Positions 11,821-21,955 of a stretch of 64,000 nt of DNA are shown here, piece by piece (position 1 is the first letter of the stretch; each line of letters begins with the position of its first letter). The notes beneath the pieces are model-generated. The model saw only the letters and a list, made by a program, of their open reading frames with translations, was not told where the DNA came from and made no database searches. The position numbers and the translations under genes were made by a program. Source of the DNA: Diaporthe sp. PMI_573 (lineage: Eukaryota > Ascomycota > Sordariomycetes > Diaporthales > Diaporthaceae); assembly GCA_021399435.1 (NCBI GenBank), contig JAJTUP010000040.1:124001-188000 (forward strand), given 5' to 3'.

Positions 11821-11973
11821 TCACTGAATTTCTCTTGCTGAAAGCTTTCTTCTGGTATCAATTCCATCATGGTTAGAGATATGTTTCCAAGGTGTCGTTT
11901 CGTAGTCCAGAATGCCGTGTGCATAATAGTGAACATCGACCACCGTGACTGATAAATGCGGGGTGACAGGTCG
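11821..11973 (-). pseudogene. Possible terminal exon of an unknown gene
   Basis: A minus-strand frame of about 50 codons reads RPVTPHLSVTVVDVHYYAHG and ends REIQ-stop at 11821. The residue mix and the regular hydrophobic pattern look coding, whereas the frame that starts with Met on the same strand looks random. It lies right beside the hAT end, suggesting a host exon cut by the insertion. No family was recognised. Confidence 0.25.
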
Positions 11974-12872
11974 CTGGTACCTGCACACAAGTCAAAATGT
12001 ATCACCGGACGCATGTACTAGCGACTTTATAGATCCCCCACAGGCCTTCACATGGAGGCTCAACTTCCAAGACCCCACCGTTCAGCCTTCCGTGGAGAAG
12101 CTGAATAACAAGCTCTAGAATGAATTATAATCAGACGCCAGGCTGGCGCGAGAAGAGCGCGAAGCTGGCGCGGGTGGGAAAGGCGAGGAGGGGTTTGTTT
12201 CGTTTGGCTCAAGATGATGCCCCTTAGCGGCCGATCATTGGCCAGTGGGCCGTACGAAACAATCAAGGCCTCTTGTGCTGCCTCATCATCCAGCCCAAGT
12301 GTTATAGACCAACAACCTTAAACCATCTGGCGAAGAGTATCACTAGATACACACTAAGCTTTTTAAACGAAAACGAAACCCCCCAAGGAAATCCCACAAC
12401 ACGTGCCTCTTTCTTTTCCTTTTAATGTGATGATGGACAGTTTCCTGCCATCTGGTTTGAGTATTTCGACACGTTTGTTGTGTCGAATCCTAGACTTTTT
12501 CATGCAGAGGCTGATTCAAAACCATCATCAGCCATTATACCTCCAATATGTCATCTCTTCTCATCATTGAGCAACTTGCACCATTGCAAGAGACTGGTCC
12601 ATGCTTCTCCCATTGTACAATATCCCACCGTTGTTTTCCTTTCTGTGAACTGCCAAACTAGCACCCTTTTTAAGATTACAAGCAGTTAGATATCCTTTCA
12701 GGATACCTTGATTTCCATACAGAGGTGTTCTTCAGGATGTTTGTCGGTTCAGATGGTCGAATCTTGATCAAGCGATAACCCATAAAAAGATTATCTGACA
12801 TGCAGGCTGAGCCTGACTTGTTTGGACATATATTCCACTGTGTTCTTGCCGCGCGCGTTTGATGCGAGGGTC
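11974..12872. other. Intergenic stretch downstream of the CCCH gene
   Basis: Only short, unsupported ORFs occur. The last few hundred bases are presumably the 3' untranslated region and terminator of the minus-strand gene that ends at 12873. No repeat or RNA gene was recognised. Confidence 0.5.
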
Positions 12873-14552
12873 TCACAACGCGCCTACTGCAATTCCGCCG
12901 TTAGGGCTGGGAATGTCCTCCTCCTCCTCTTGTTCAGCGTCATCATATCTATTTCCGTTTTCGTTTGCGTGGTCAGACGGTGAAGGCGTGGTAGACCACT
13001 CGTGCTGTGAGTTGGACTGTCTGTTCGATATAGCGTACACATAACGATCAACACCAAGGTCATCGTAGTGCAGGCTCCAGGGGAATCTGCAGAAGCCCTT
13101 TCCGCCGCGGTGCTTGCAGTCATGCTTCTGGCAGAGGTGACCGGACGTGCAAGACGCGTTATGGCACTTGTCGCGTCGGGGGCAGGGCAACGACCTGGCG
13201 AGCCACTCGAGAGTGGGAATAAGGTCCTCTTCGAGCGGGTTGTGGTCGTATTCGCAATGTGGATTGGGACAAGACCCGGTTAGATGTTTCGAATTGCAGA
13301 GCCGCTGCATCGAGGACCTGAGTTTGAGGCGGTTCTCGGACTCGGAGGTCGGGACGGGGATGTAAGCGTCGAGGCGTTGCTGTGAAGCATTGACGGCCAC
13401 GTGGCCGTCTGGAATTTCGTCTCTCTTCGGCAGTTTAGCGAAGAGGTCGGGCTGCTGTAGGTAGCTTCGGTTGGAAGCGGCATGATATTTAGCTGGCAAG
13501 GAATAATCGGACGTGTCGTAAGGTTCACTTCCATTCCGCCAGGAAGACCGACTCAGCTTGGAAGGCCTGAGCGCAAGAGGCGATGGCGAAGGACCAACGT
13601 GCAGGTTCTTGCAGGTTTCTCCATATTTGCACCTACCCACCGCGTGGAAGGCGCAGATATCTCTCGACTCTGTGGGCTGGCTCCTGGAGGGAAGCGGAGC
13701 TGTGTTGGGCTTCCCCAGTATTGGCTTAGGGTATAACACATCCATAGCAGAACCGGTAGCGCGGAAGACCCCAGGCAACTCCTCAATACCCAGGCCAAGC
13801 TTTGTAAACTCGTCATGGAAATGGAGGCCGGACGTTCTGATGAGCGTGAAGCGGTCGCTGTGCCCTCGGTAGGCGGTAAGCTGCGAGACGTAGCCGGCGT
13901 CGTGGCAGGCGGCAAAATAGATGTGTTTACACTGCGCGTTCTCAGCGTAGAGCCTGAGCATCTCGCGAAGCTTGAAGTCAGCGTTCTCCTTAAACTCTCC
14001 GGCGTCGACGAAATCGGTCAGGCCGTAGGACCTGTTGAAATTGGCGATAAAGGGGGCCAGCGAACGTTTGTCAGCGCCCAGGAGGTTAGCCTTGGCGAGG
14101 GCTTTCGACAAGCCGGCGACGTTGGCGTAGACGCGGACCATAGTCTCACAATGCTCCAGGCCTTTCTTTCTCTGGCTGGCCTTGATTGTGTCGTTGAGTA
14201 ACTTCGCAGCTCGAGTGCCGCCTTCTTGACCGGCAGCAACCACTAGGAACGGAGGTTAGCGAATACGGCCGTCTTCGAGGTGCGCAGCGTGGGTGAGTTG
14301 AGGTTTACAGTCATCATTAAACACGTAGCCATCGGCGTCGACAAGAACCAGCACAAAGGGATTGCGCTGGTGGCCTTTGGCTTCCTGCTTCCATTTTTCT
14401 CGAGCCTCTCTCTCCTCCTCGTAATCGCTCTTGAGGCGTTTGTAGTCGCTCAGGAGGGTCTCATAGCGGGCTAGAATATCGTTCAGGGTGTCATCCTTGC
14501 GGTAGGCGGCCAGCTGATTAACAGCGGCGTCAATCTCTTTATCATCCAACAT
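12873..14552 (-). CDS. NYN/PIN-like domain protein with CCCH zinc fingers
   Basis: Exon 1 is 14552-14309 and exon 2 is 14242-12873, separated by a 66-bp intron (GTAAAC..CTAG). The splice joins GYVFNDD to LVAAGQEGG, and the protein is 537 aa. I chose ATG 14552 (MLDDKEIDA) because the longer frame to 14648 adds a Pro/Arg-rich run unlike the rest. A coiled coil (~15-50) precedes the core PFVLVLVDADGYVF, followed by GLTDFVDAGEFKENADFKL and FAACHDAGY, whose acidic residues fit an NYN-like, PIN-fold ribonuclease domain. Then come a CCCH finger (C-x7-C-x5-C-x3-H at DICAFHAVGRCKYGETC), a second one (C-x8-C-x4-C-x3-H) and a third Cys/His cluster near the C-terminus. It probably binds and possibly cleaves RNA. 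The gene is intact and lies alone between TE blocks. Confidence 0.85.
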
Positions 14553-15250
14553 CTCAGTGGTCTGCCTCTGCCTGTGGCTGTCTTGTGGTTGGCGCGTTTG
14601 GCGCGGTCGAGGAGAGCAGGATGCGCAAGGCAAAGGCAAAAAAGGCAACGGCCAAGTCGGCAGTTGAATCCTTACCCAGGGACCTTTCCAGCCTTTCTAA
14701 GGGATGTGGAACCTCGTTTTTACTCTGACCTGCAATCTCGACTCTGACCTCTGCACTCTCCGCTGCTTTCAAGGTCCCTGGCAGTTTCGTTGCTGCCTCT
14801 TTGCTTGCCTGGAGGTGGCGGAACAATGGATTGAGACGATAAGATGAATGATGCCGAATTTTGAATGCACTTGGGCGGGGCAGCAGTCAGTGGCACCAGC
14901 ACCAGCAAAGCGGCAAAAGCGAGAGTGCGACCTGAAAGGGTGAATCACCACATCCAAGCCAGAAACTGTACCCAGGTAAGTTGCGGGGTAATAGAATACA
15001 GTACTGTATCAATTTTTGATTACGTTAAAAATAGGATGTCATCTGGCATCCCTTGTCACATGCTGGTGAGCATTGAGAAGGCCATGGATTCGTAAGGATG
15101 GATGCCTAGGTTGGTTGATCTGGCTTGCTCCGCGAGGTGAATCTAGGCAGCTGTCAGATGCGGGCAGGTTGCGGCAGGACGCGGCATAACATTACTCCGA
15201 GCCGCCCCCTTATCCCATCGAGTGCAGCATGAGGGGTAACAGCCACTTAG
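14553..15250. other. Upstream region of the CCCH gene
   Basis: No coding sequence could be supported. The segment next to 14552 must hold the promoter, but no TATA-like box or other clear element stands out. Short ORFs on both strands have random composition. Confidence 0.45.
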
Positions 15251-15310
15251 GGTTTAGCCAAGACTGTTTTTAACCAACCAAAAGGTCTAGTCATCTGGTA
15301 CCTCTTCTGT

Positions 15311-15600
15311 CTATATATTCTGGTTATGATAAAGGTACCAGCAATCTTCACCCGAGTTCCGTGACACTTCGCCCAAGGCTGCCTTCGGCCGGTTGCAGGC
15401 CACACACGCGGAGGGGCTCTTCCTCGAGACCCTTGTATGCTGTTCAGTCGGAATAGTGTCATTCCTCGTATCTGTAGCCCGTCGGGGCCGGCCCTTTTGC
15501 CTCCCATTAACCAATGGCCCATACTGTTGTATTAGCTGCGTAGAAAGGGTCTGACGCCATTCATGTTGGGACTTCAACGGCGCCCATTCCGGCCGACCCC
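15311..15600 (-). pseudogene. Possible PiggyBac-like transposase C-terminal scrap
   Basis: The minus-strand frame has a Lys/Arg-rich segment (NGRQKGRPRRATD) followed by HTRVSRKSPSACVACNRPKA. This loosely resembles the basic, Cys-containing tail of DDE_Tnp_1_7 (PiggyBac-type) transposases. The catalytic part is absent and the resemblance is weak, so a chance ORF is a real alternative. Confidence 0.2.
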
Positions 15601-16149
15601 ACGTCTGAAGAAGAAAGCTAGGTATTCACAAGCACCACTTCGAGGAGATAGTTCCACGCGAGCGACTCCCATCCCCCACGTCGTATAGGCCGCCCATACT
15701 GATTATATAAGAAGGCGGATATTCGCGCACCCAAAATCGGATTCCGCGCACCCATTTCTGACTAATCATGCAGGCCCAGGGCTCGAATTTATTTTGACTA
15801 TGGGTTCGCCATACAAAAAAATAATGTAACTGTGGGTTTGAGGGCAGTCCAAGGGGCCTTACGACCGGCCCGGCTGTGGCCAATCAGAAGGGCCGGTCTG
15901 GCTTAGTCAGCAGAAGGGCTGGCTACTACACCAAGCGCCTCGGCGCCCACGATGGCGATAGCTTCCCTTCTTCCTTCGGTAGCAAGAAAACCAGACCCGT
16001 ACCCAGACGTACGGTTTCTTGCCCAACGCCTATTTGCACGTGCAAAGACCCCCTGACCTACGCCGTCAGGGCCGTACCAACACACAAGATGCGAACGGCC
16101 ATCGAGACAAACATAGTCGAAAAGTACATGCCTTCAAGTATCAACCCAC
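15601..16149. other. Stretch with no supported gene
   Basis: ORFs at 15626-15883 (minus) and 15876-16163 (plus) have no recognisable domain and overlap each other's shadows. I see nothing else here. Confidence 0.4.
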
Positions 16150-16347
16150 AACTTACTACATAGAAATCCTAAACCCCATCTAGATGGCTATACTGGACCA
16201 TTCGCTGCCATGGCTGGCATCTGCTTCGCCGTCTTCTCCGGCTGGATCCCCATGTACTTTTGGGGCAAGCAGCTTAGCTATGCCGCGTTTGACTGGCGCC
16301 TCATGAGAGCCGTCCACTGGCATGCTGATCGTCAGACGGGCGAGTGA
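16150..16347 (+). pseudogene. MFS transporter, last exon only
   Basis: An open frame that ends at TGA 16345-16347 reads GPFAAMAGICFAVFSGWIPM, then YFWGKQLSYAAFDWRLM and a short hydrophilic tail. One membrane helix followed by a cytosolic end with an FWGKxLR-like word is typical of the carboxy end of fungal major facilitator proteins. No preceding helix or start codon is present. I read it as the last exon of a lost transporter gene. The left limit is approximate. Confidence 0.55.
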
Positions 16348-16758
16348 GAAATGTGCTTCTCTTTGACATTTTGTATGCTTCGAGTTCCTCTACTAAGCTG
16401 GAACAACAATGTGTATCCTATAAGGACGAGGGACAATGTGTCTTTCGACAGAAACAGTAGGATTCGCTATGCAACGCTTTAAACAGTGCTTGTCTTTTTG
16501 ATCCGTTCATAGGCTCTTGTAAAGCTGGAGGCATGTCGCATGGAAATTCCGCGCCAATATATATTGGTGCCAACACATACGTCCAACCAATCATGGAAAT
16601 TCTTGTGTCACTTGAACAGAAATTTCAGCTGAGGAGGCAGCCTGCATGTTCTGCGCGTGACATTCCGTCGTACCCCGCCAGAAGACATGTCAAACCGATT
16701 GTTTCTGAATACCTCGACAGAAGTTTGATTTCCCGGTGCCCGTAACATACGTTCAAGG
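16348..16758. other. Stretch between MFS remnant and STAND-type ORF
   Basis: No coding sequence or repeat was recognised. The right part presumably holds the promoter of the ORF starting at 16759. Confidence 0.4.
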
Positions 16759-17259
16759 ATGACAGAAGCGGTTGCTGGTCTCAGTCTTGCAGCTAACATC
16801 CTGCAGATGGTTGAGTATGGCGGCGTATTTGTCACGACGGCGTGGAAGATTTATGCGGCAAATACAGACACCGACATTGTCAAGGACTTCAAACATCTGC
16901 AATACTTCGCCAAAGATGTCGACAAAGTGCTTGCATCCCTCGAACAAGATATTCCTGCAGTCTCATCATCGTCTATGGACTCGGACAATGGAGGTCCTGA
17001 ACTCGTAAGGCTTGCGAAGAAGTGTCGCAAAGTCACCGTGGAAATCCTGGAATTCGTGGGCACGACCGGTGACCAGAAGTCCTGGAAGACTAGAATTCAC
17101 AAGGCCGTGAAAGATGCTTTTCAGTTGACATGGGGTCAGGACAAACTCGTCAATCTGCCGACAAAATTGGACAGTATGAGGAATCATTTGAGTATTTATA
17201 GGTGTTGTCTATATCAATTGCTGTCCGTGCAATCGAGATCCATGTTGGCAATCGGTTGA
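16759..17259 (+). CDS. STAND/NLR-type N-terminal helical domain, short ORF
   Basis: The protein starts MTEAVAGLSLAANILQMVEY, the usual opening of fungal STAND (NLR-like) N-terminal domains: a glycophase-like hydrophobic helix, then amphipathic helices with VKDFKHLQYFAKDVDKVL and LAKKCRKVTVEILEFV. In full-length proteins this domain precedes a NACHT or NB-ARC module. Here the frame ends after 166 codons and the UstYa-type gene follows at once. It may be a truncated NLR or a free-standing signalling domain. A possible intron near 17197 (GTGTTG) could change the last 20 residues. The domain family is inferred from the helix pattern, not from a search. Confidence 0.5.
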   Translation: MTEAVAGLSLAANILQMVEYGGVFVTTAWKIYAANTDTDIVKDFKHLQYFAKDVDKVLASLEQDIPAVSSSSMDSDNGGPELVRLAKKCRKVTVEILEFVGTTGDQKSWKTRIHKAVKDAFQLTWGQDKLVNLPTKLDSMRNHLSIYRCCLYQLLSVQSRSMLAIG

Positions 17260-18192
17260 TGGAGCAGGCCGTGATGATAGGAATCCAACCACTACTCAGC
17301 CTGGCCACTCAACGTCTTAAGAGATCGCGGTATGCCCTGGTCCCTCGGGCAGACGAAGGAAAAGTGGAATCAACGCCTATAAGAGCCAGACCGCAGCTAT
17401 GGGAATACACCTTCCTCGGAATATGGACACTTGTTCTAGCCACCTTATCTCTATCCATGGCTTTTAGGGCTTTGCGAGACAGCCGGGTACCCCAGGTATA
17501 CTGTGCGCTGAAGATGCCACATTTTGATTGAAAGCTTCATACTGAGCAATAATTCAGCACCTCTGAACCAAGTAGCTCAGTACGAGAAAGTAAAATTCAC
17601 CGAAGGACTACACGGAAAAAGAACAAGATACTCGGGATTCTCCCAAGAAGCAGATGATGCTTGGCACGAGCTTCAAGAAGGTGAGGGCCCTCTTTCCTAG
17701 TCTCCCTCGGGATCCGGAAGGAATAGAAGCATCCAGACACAGATAGAAAGGACTACACCATGTATGCTATGGGTCTGTGGCATGACATACACTGTGTGGT
17801 ACGTGAGACTACCTTGGCGTCAGTGATATTCTTTTGACCTGTCCCAGTCCAGGTTACGGTATGTTCTCCCGAGTCCACCAAGACGGGTCGTACTGCGTGG
17901 GACAGCATGGCCGAAGAGGAGGAAGAACATTTACGTGCGTTTCATATCGTATTTTTAGTCCGCTCAATCTTCATTTCTCGCCACTGACTTGCAACATGTA
18001 GACCACTGCCTCAACTACCTCCGTAAAGTGGCTCTCTGCCGTGGCTCACTGGACCTTGTCGCATGGCACACGAAGGAAGATCGGTCCCCGTCACCAAAAT
18101 ATAACCAAACCCAAGTGTGCCACAAGTATGAACTTATCAGAGACTGGGCAAATTTAAAACGTTCTGGAAATGCAACCAGGTGGGACCTCTGA
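17259..18192 (+). CDS. UstYa-family (DUF3328) oxidase-like protein, five exons
   Basis: Exons 17274-17502, 17558-17680, 17737-17798, 17853-17934 and 18002-18192 join in frame to 229 codons counting from ATG 17274; an in-frame ATG at 17259 adds five residues. Introns are 54-67 bp with GT..AG ends. The product has the layout of UstYa proteins: a short cytosolic N-terminus with SRYALVPRADEGK, one membrane helix (LWEYTFLGIWTLVLATLSL), the PQVYSPLNQVAQYEKVKF segment, and two copies of the HxxHC signature, HDIHC at the end of exon 3 and HLHHC across the exon 4/5 junction, followed by LNYLRKVALCRGSLDL. Members act in ribosomally made cyclic peptides and other mycotoxin pathways as copper-dependent oxidases. 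No precursor peptide or UstYb partner was seen nearby. The gene looks intact but is invisible to single-ORF scanning. Confidence 0.8.
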
Positions 18193-18514
18193 TGCCAGAT
18201 CAACTGGAGAAGTGGGGATGGCAAAATAGTGCCTATATGGGAGGCGTGGAACTGCTCGTCGTACACGACTGGACCCCTGTTGAATGAGTTCCACCGGTCT
18301 TATGATTCCACATTGTATTTCTCTTTTTCAACCAAAAGAATGGACCTAGAGTCTCTTGCGACTTTTAACAAATTCCGCTTTCATAAGAACTATATACTTT
18401 CGCTGGCGGCAAATACGGCCGTTCATAAGGAAGGTCGCATCAGCAAATCTACAATAGCATCATTTCCAATGAGAGTTTGTTCGAATCCATTTCAGATTAG
18501 GGGCAGGAATTACC
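18193..18514. other. Stretch between the UstYa-like gene and the MITE
   Basis: An ORF at 18229-18585 crosses into the MITE at 18515, so it cannot be a real host gene in that form. Nothing else was recognised. The first part is presumably the 3' untranslated region of the UstYa-like gene. Confidence 0.4.
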
Positions 18515-18684
18515 TGTCACGGCCAGCACGAGATGCAGCATGGGAGCTGGGTCTATTGGCGCTACCAACGAATATTCTAAGCTGAGGAGAGGAAAAGAAA
18601 GGGGAGAGCGAAGCTCTGGCGGTCCCTGGCTCGCGAAGTCTTGACGCGACTGTGGGGCTAAGGGTTAGGGTCCTTGTGACGGCC
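18515..18684 (+). repeat. MITE copy A, left part (interrupted)
   Basis: It begins TGTCACGGCCAG and is about 95% the same as the left part of MITE copy B at 26,386. The right part of copy A resumes at 23,824 and ends CTGCCGTCACA at 23,854. TTACC flanks the whole (18510-18514 and 23855-23859), a 5-bp target duplication. With the inserted transposon and one ACGGCC removed, copy A is about 201 bp, against 203 bp for copy B. No coding capacity. Confidence 0.85.
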
Positions 18685-18919
18685 TACGGCAGGCTATAGG
18701 GGTCACTGTTGCAAAACCCCCAAAATCACCACGCAGGTGCCAAATAAGGTTAGAGACATATTCGCGCTGACCCGCAGTACATTGGCCTAGGTACCTCAGC
18801 TTGAATTTCTTGATTTTTGCGAGTGACAGGGAAGATACAGTCGCCGCAGCGAGCCCGCAGCGGACCAGCAGATTGCATTTCTATTCTGTTCAAAGCGGCA
18901 TTAAGCTTTATGCCCCTTC

Positions 18920-19808
18920 TCAATTATCCTCATCCTCCTCTTCATCGTCTTCGCCTTGCTGAATGAGCTGCTAAACATTGAGTTAGTAGTTGCATTGCAT
19001 CTGTTGATTTTGATCACACTTACAACCCAGAGCCGAGCAGCTCCGGCGATGGCCTCCAACGCTATAACCTTTCTCTCCTCAAGACTCTTCTCTAATACCT
19101 CCCCAAACGAATCCAAAGCAGGAGCTGGTACTGGAGCGGCAGGAGGAGCCGCACCACTACCGCAAGCTCGTAACTGCTGTGCGGCGCGCAGCGCAGCAGC
19201 GCGCCAGGCATCATCCGGGTCGTCATTCACGCCACTGAACTGCCGGTTCAGGTCCCAAAAGGCACGCACAGCAGCATGAGCCGCAGCGGGGACCTAGCAA
19301 CGCAGATTGGTCAGTGGCTTGTTACCTGACAGAGCAGAGATGTCTTACCGGCCTGCATGTGTGGCTGGTCTTTGCACAGTCCCAGCACGCAGCACCTGTA
19401 TCTACTCCGTGCATGTCAGCGTAGGAGGTGTACGGCCTTGGGAAACCAAGCATACTGTCTTGAGAGGCACATTCATGGCCGGGAGCCCTTGTGGCGCGAG
19501 TGACGCAGGGCCGGCACGGGAAGTGACGCACCGAACCACGGGGAGGGGCCTTCTTCGTCTGCTTCTTCTTCTGCTCGGACAGGCAAGTTAGCATCCGTCG
19601 CTTCGCATGAGGACTTACTGGATCGTACGGTAATCTTCGCCGCGGGTTTGCGGATACTGGGTTGGATCAATCTTCTGCTCCCCTTCACTGGGGCGTTCCG
19701 GCTACGAGAGTCCCCATCTGTCGTGCCAGCGGTCGTGGTCTCACTTACGACGACTGTATCGCCTGTGGACATGGCGCCGTCGTTGGCCACGAGACTTTCC
19801 ACGGACAT
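18920..19808 (-). CDS. Transposon-borne Cys-rich, basic protein (four exons)
   Basis: Exons (minus strand) are 19808-19629, 19570-19349, 19293-19024 and 18970-18920, all phase 0, with introns of 53-58 bp. The first intron uses GTACGA and contains a perfect GCTAAC branch site. The others use GTAAGA and GTAAGT. The product is 240 aa: a Ser/Thr-rich N-terminus, a Lys-rich nuclear-signal-like stretch (KKKQTKK), a Cys cluster (CRPC ... C ... CWDCAKTSHTC), an Ala/Pro-rich linker, the helix SFGEVLEKSLEERKV, and an acidic end, GEDDEEEDEDN. CxxC pairs suggest zinc binding, and the role in transposition is unknown. The start of exon 1 lies only 226 bp from the transposase start on the other strand. The exon 1 donor is the weakest part of the model. 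Confidence 0.65.
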
Positions 19809-20034
19809 GATACAAAAGGGAAGGTGGAAAAGGGTTGGAAGGGATCTCCTGCCCCTGGTTTGGTGGGGTTCCACCAATCAGCAACTTGACGCTAAGCCCC
19901 TCCAGGTCAATCACCGCTTCGGGCCGGCTGCAAAACCGCTGCGGACCAGTGCGGAAAGCCAGCCTCATCACACCCTTTTCTGGCTGTCAGGACGAAGCAG
20001 ATCGTCCACACTCTTTCGACCTCACCGCGCAAAC

Positions 20035-21762
20035 ATGGCACGTCCGCCCAACCCAATCGATGAATACCGCGACTATGTCACTCATCTCTACCTCAACGGC
20101 GTCTCGCGAAGCAGGATTCAGTACAAGCTTCGGAAGCATCATCGCGTCATCGTCAATCTCAGCACAATCTCTCGCCGAATCGCAAGCTGGCATCTCCCAC
20201 GCCAGCAAGCCCGTACCAAAAAGAGTCCAGAGCTTATAGAGGCCACCCGCGACCTGATATTCCGCGTTGGGCTTAGCGAGAAGCAGACATTGAGCGTTCT
20301 ACAGAGACAGGGCTGGCCGATCACGAAACGAGGTCTGAAGCGCATCAGGCTTCACCCAGACCGCCGCTGGGTGCGCAGGCTTAATAGCGATGAGGAGCGC
20401 CTTGCGTTGCTGGAGAAGACAGAGAAGGTTATTATCGAAATGACACGACGTTCCAATGCCATTTCCGGATATGGCAAAAGCCTCCTACAGCCTTATCTTC
20501 GCCAGCAAAAGCAGTTCTGGGTACCAAGAGATCCTCTCTTTGCGATGTACAAAATCATGTTCCCGAACGAGGTCGAGATCCGGAAAAGGATGTTTCGGAG
20601 GAAGAAAGGACATTTTCTTGTCCCTGGTCCGAACTACCAGTGGTGCATTGATGGTCATGACAAGCTCAAGGCGTACGGATTCGAGATATACGCTGCAATC
20701 GACGCCTACTCGCGCAACATTATCTGGTTTTATGTTGGCCACTCTGCTACAACTGCTTTGAGCGTTCTGAAGCAGTACTTGGCCGCATGCGACACATACG
20801 GCTTCCGGCCATGGTATCTGCAGGCAGACAGAGGTAGCGAGACGCCGCTAATCGCTGCAGCTCATTGGAATTTTGCTTTGGCGGCAGACGGACGGGTGGA
20901 GTGGAACGGGAAGGTTTTCCAGCAAGGGAAGCGCCTAAAGGATTCCTACAAGGCCGCACCGAGCACAAAGAATGTCAAGATCGAAAGTTGGTGGGAGCGC
21001 ATGCTGCATGTATCTTCCCGGCAGTGGGTGGACTACTTTGGGGAGCTTGCCAGGGACGGGGACTTCGACGGCGATATGCTGGAGGATCAGATCGCCATCT
21101 ATGCCGTCTTCGAAGATATATTACGCCAAGAACTCTTCGACTTTGTGGAGGCGTGGAACATTCATCGGATCCGCCTTCAGAAGAACCGTCCGCACGTGGT
21201 CCACGGTCAGCCCTGGATGAACTACCATTACCCGGACCCAGAGAAGGCATGCAACTGGGGGATCCCCATTAACCGCTCGGTTCTAGAGGGACTGCACAGA
21301 CCACTGGCTGATATCGACATTAGCAGTTGTTTGGAGCCACAGACAAAGGATTGGTGTCGCCAAGTTCTCGTCGAAATGGGCTACGATGACGTCGTCCATG
21401 GGACTCACCAGGAGCCAGACAAGCTGCGGCCTTTCAAGCGATTCTACCTGGGCCTACGAGATAGAATCATTCAGCACGTCGAAAGTGGCCGACAGCCTAC
21501 ATTGGCATATCGCAAAGCGCCAACAGGGGGCGTTGCCGAATATGTAAGCCCTGCCGTTTCTCTGCGGGTTCGCGAATCTAAACGCATATAGGAAGCATTG
21601 TACGACCGAGCAAATCAGGCTTTCCACAATGAACTTGGAGATGGGGAACCAGCAGAGCAACCACTTGTTGAACTAGGATATGAGGACGAAGAAGGGAACG
21701 ATATGGAGGGAATAAGTGATGATGAGCAGGATGGCGAGACTTCAGATGAGGAAGCCGAGTAG
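20035..21762 (+). CDS. Integrase-core D,D,E transposase
   Basis: Exon 1 20035-21543 and exon 2 21592-21762, with a 48-bp intron (GTAAGC, TCTAAAC branch site, ATAG), give 559 aa. ATG 20035 (MARPPNPIDEYRDYV) is chosen because the longer frame to 19648 overlaps the opposite gene and lacks domain character. Residues ~10-115 contain helix-turn-helix-like segments (VSRSRIQYKLRKHH, STISRRIASWHLP). The catalytic core has D206 in WCIDGHDKL, D265 in LQADRGSETP and E317 in KIESWWERML, an rve-like spacing. An acidic tail (EDEEGNDMEG...) lies in exon 2. All catalytic residues are present and no stop or shift is seen, so the enzyme may be functional. A broken relative lies at 51.95-52.87 kb. Confidence 0.88.
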
Positions 21763-21955
21763 TCAATCCTTCCTATTATGTCGGACAGCAAATGTTGCAG
21801 GGATCTTTGTCCCTTTGAAGCGTGTGGATCGTGCTGGTGGAAGCGCCTCATCGATATCAGTGCCGGGCAGTCGAGCTTGATCGCTATTAATGCTCTGAGC
21901 AATGAACTCTCGGGTTACCTGGTGGTGTTAGAACTAGACTCTGCAATGAGGTGAT

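Noticed and set aside
15876..16163. 95-codon plus ORF as a gene
   Set aside because: No domain, overlaps an equally open minus frame, and precedes the MFS remnant without a splice link.
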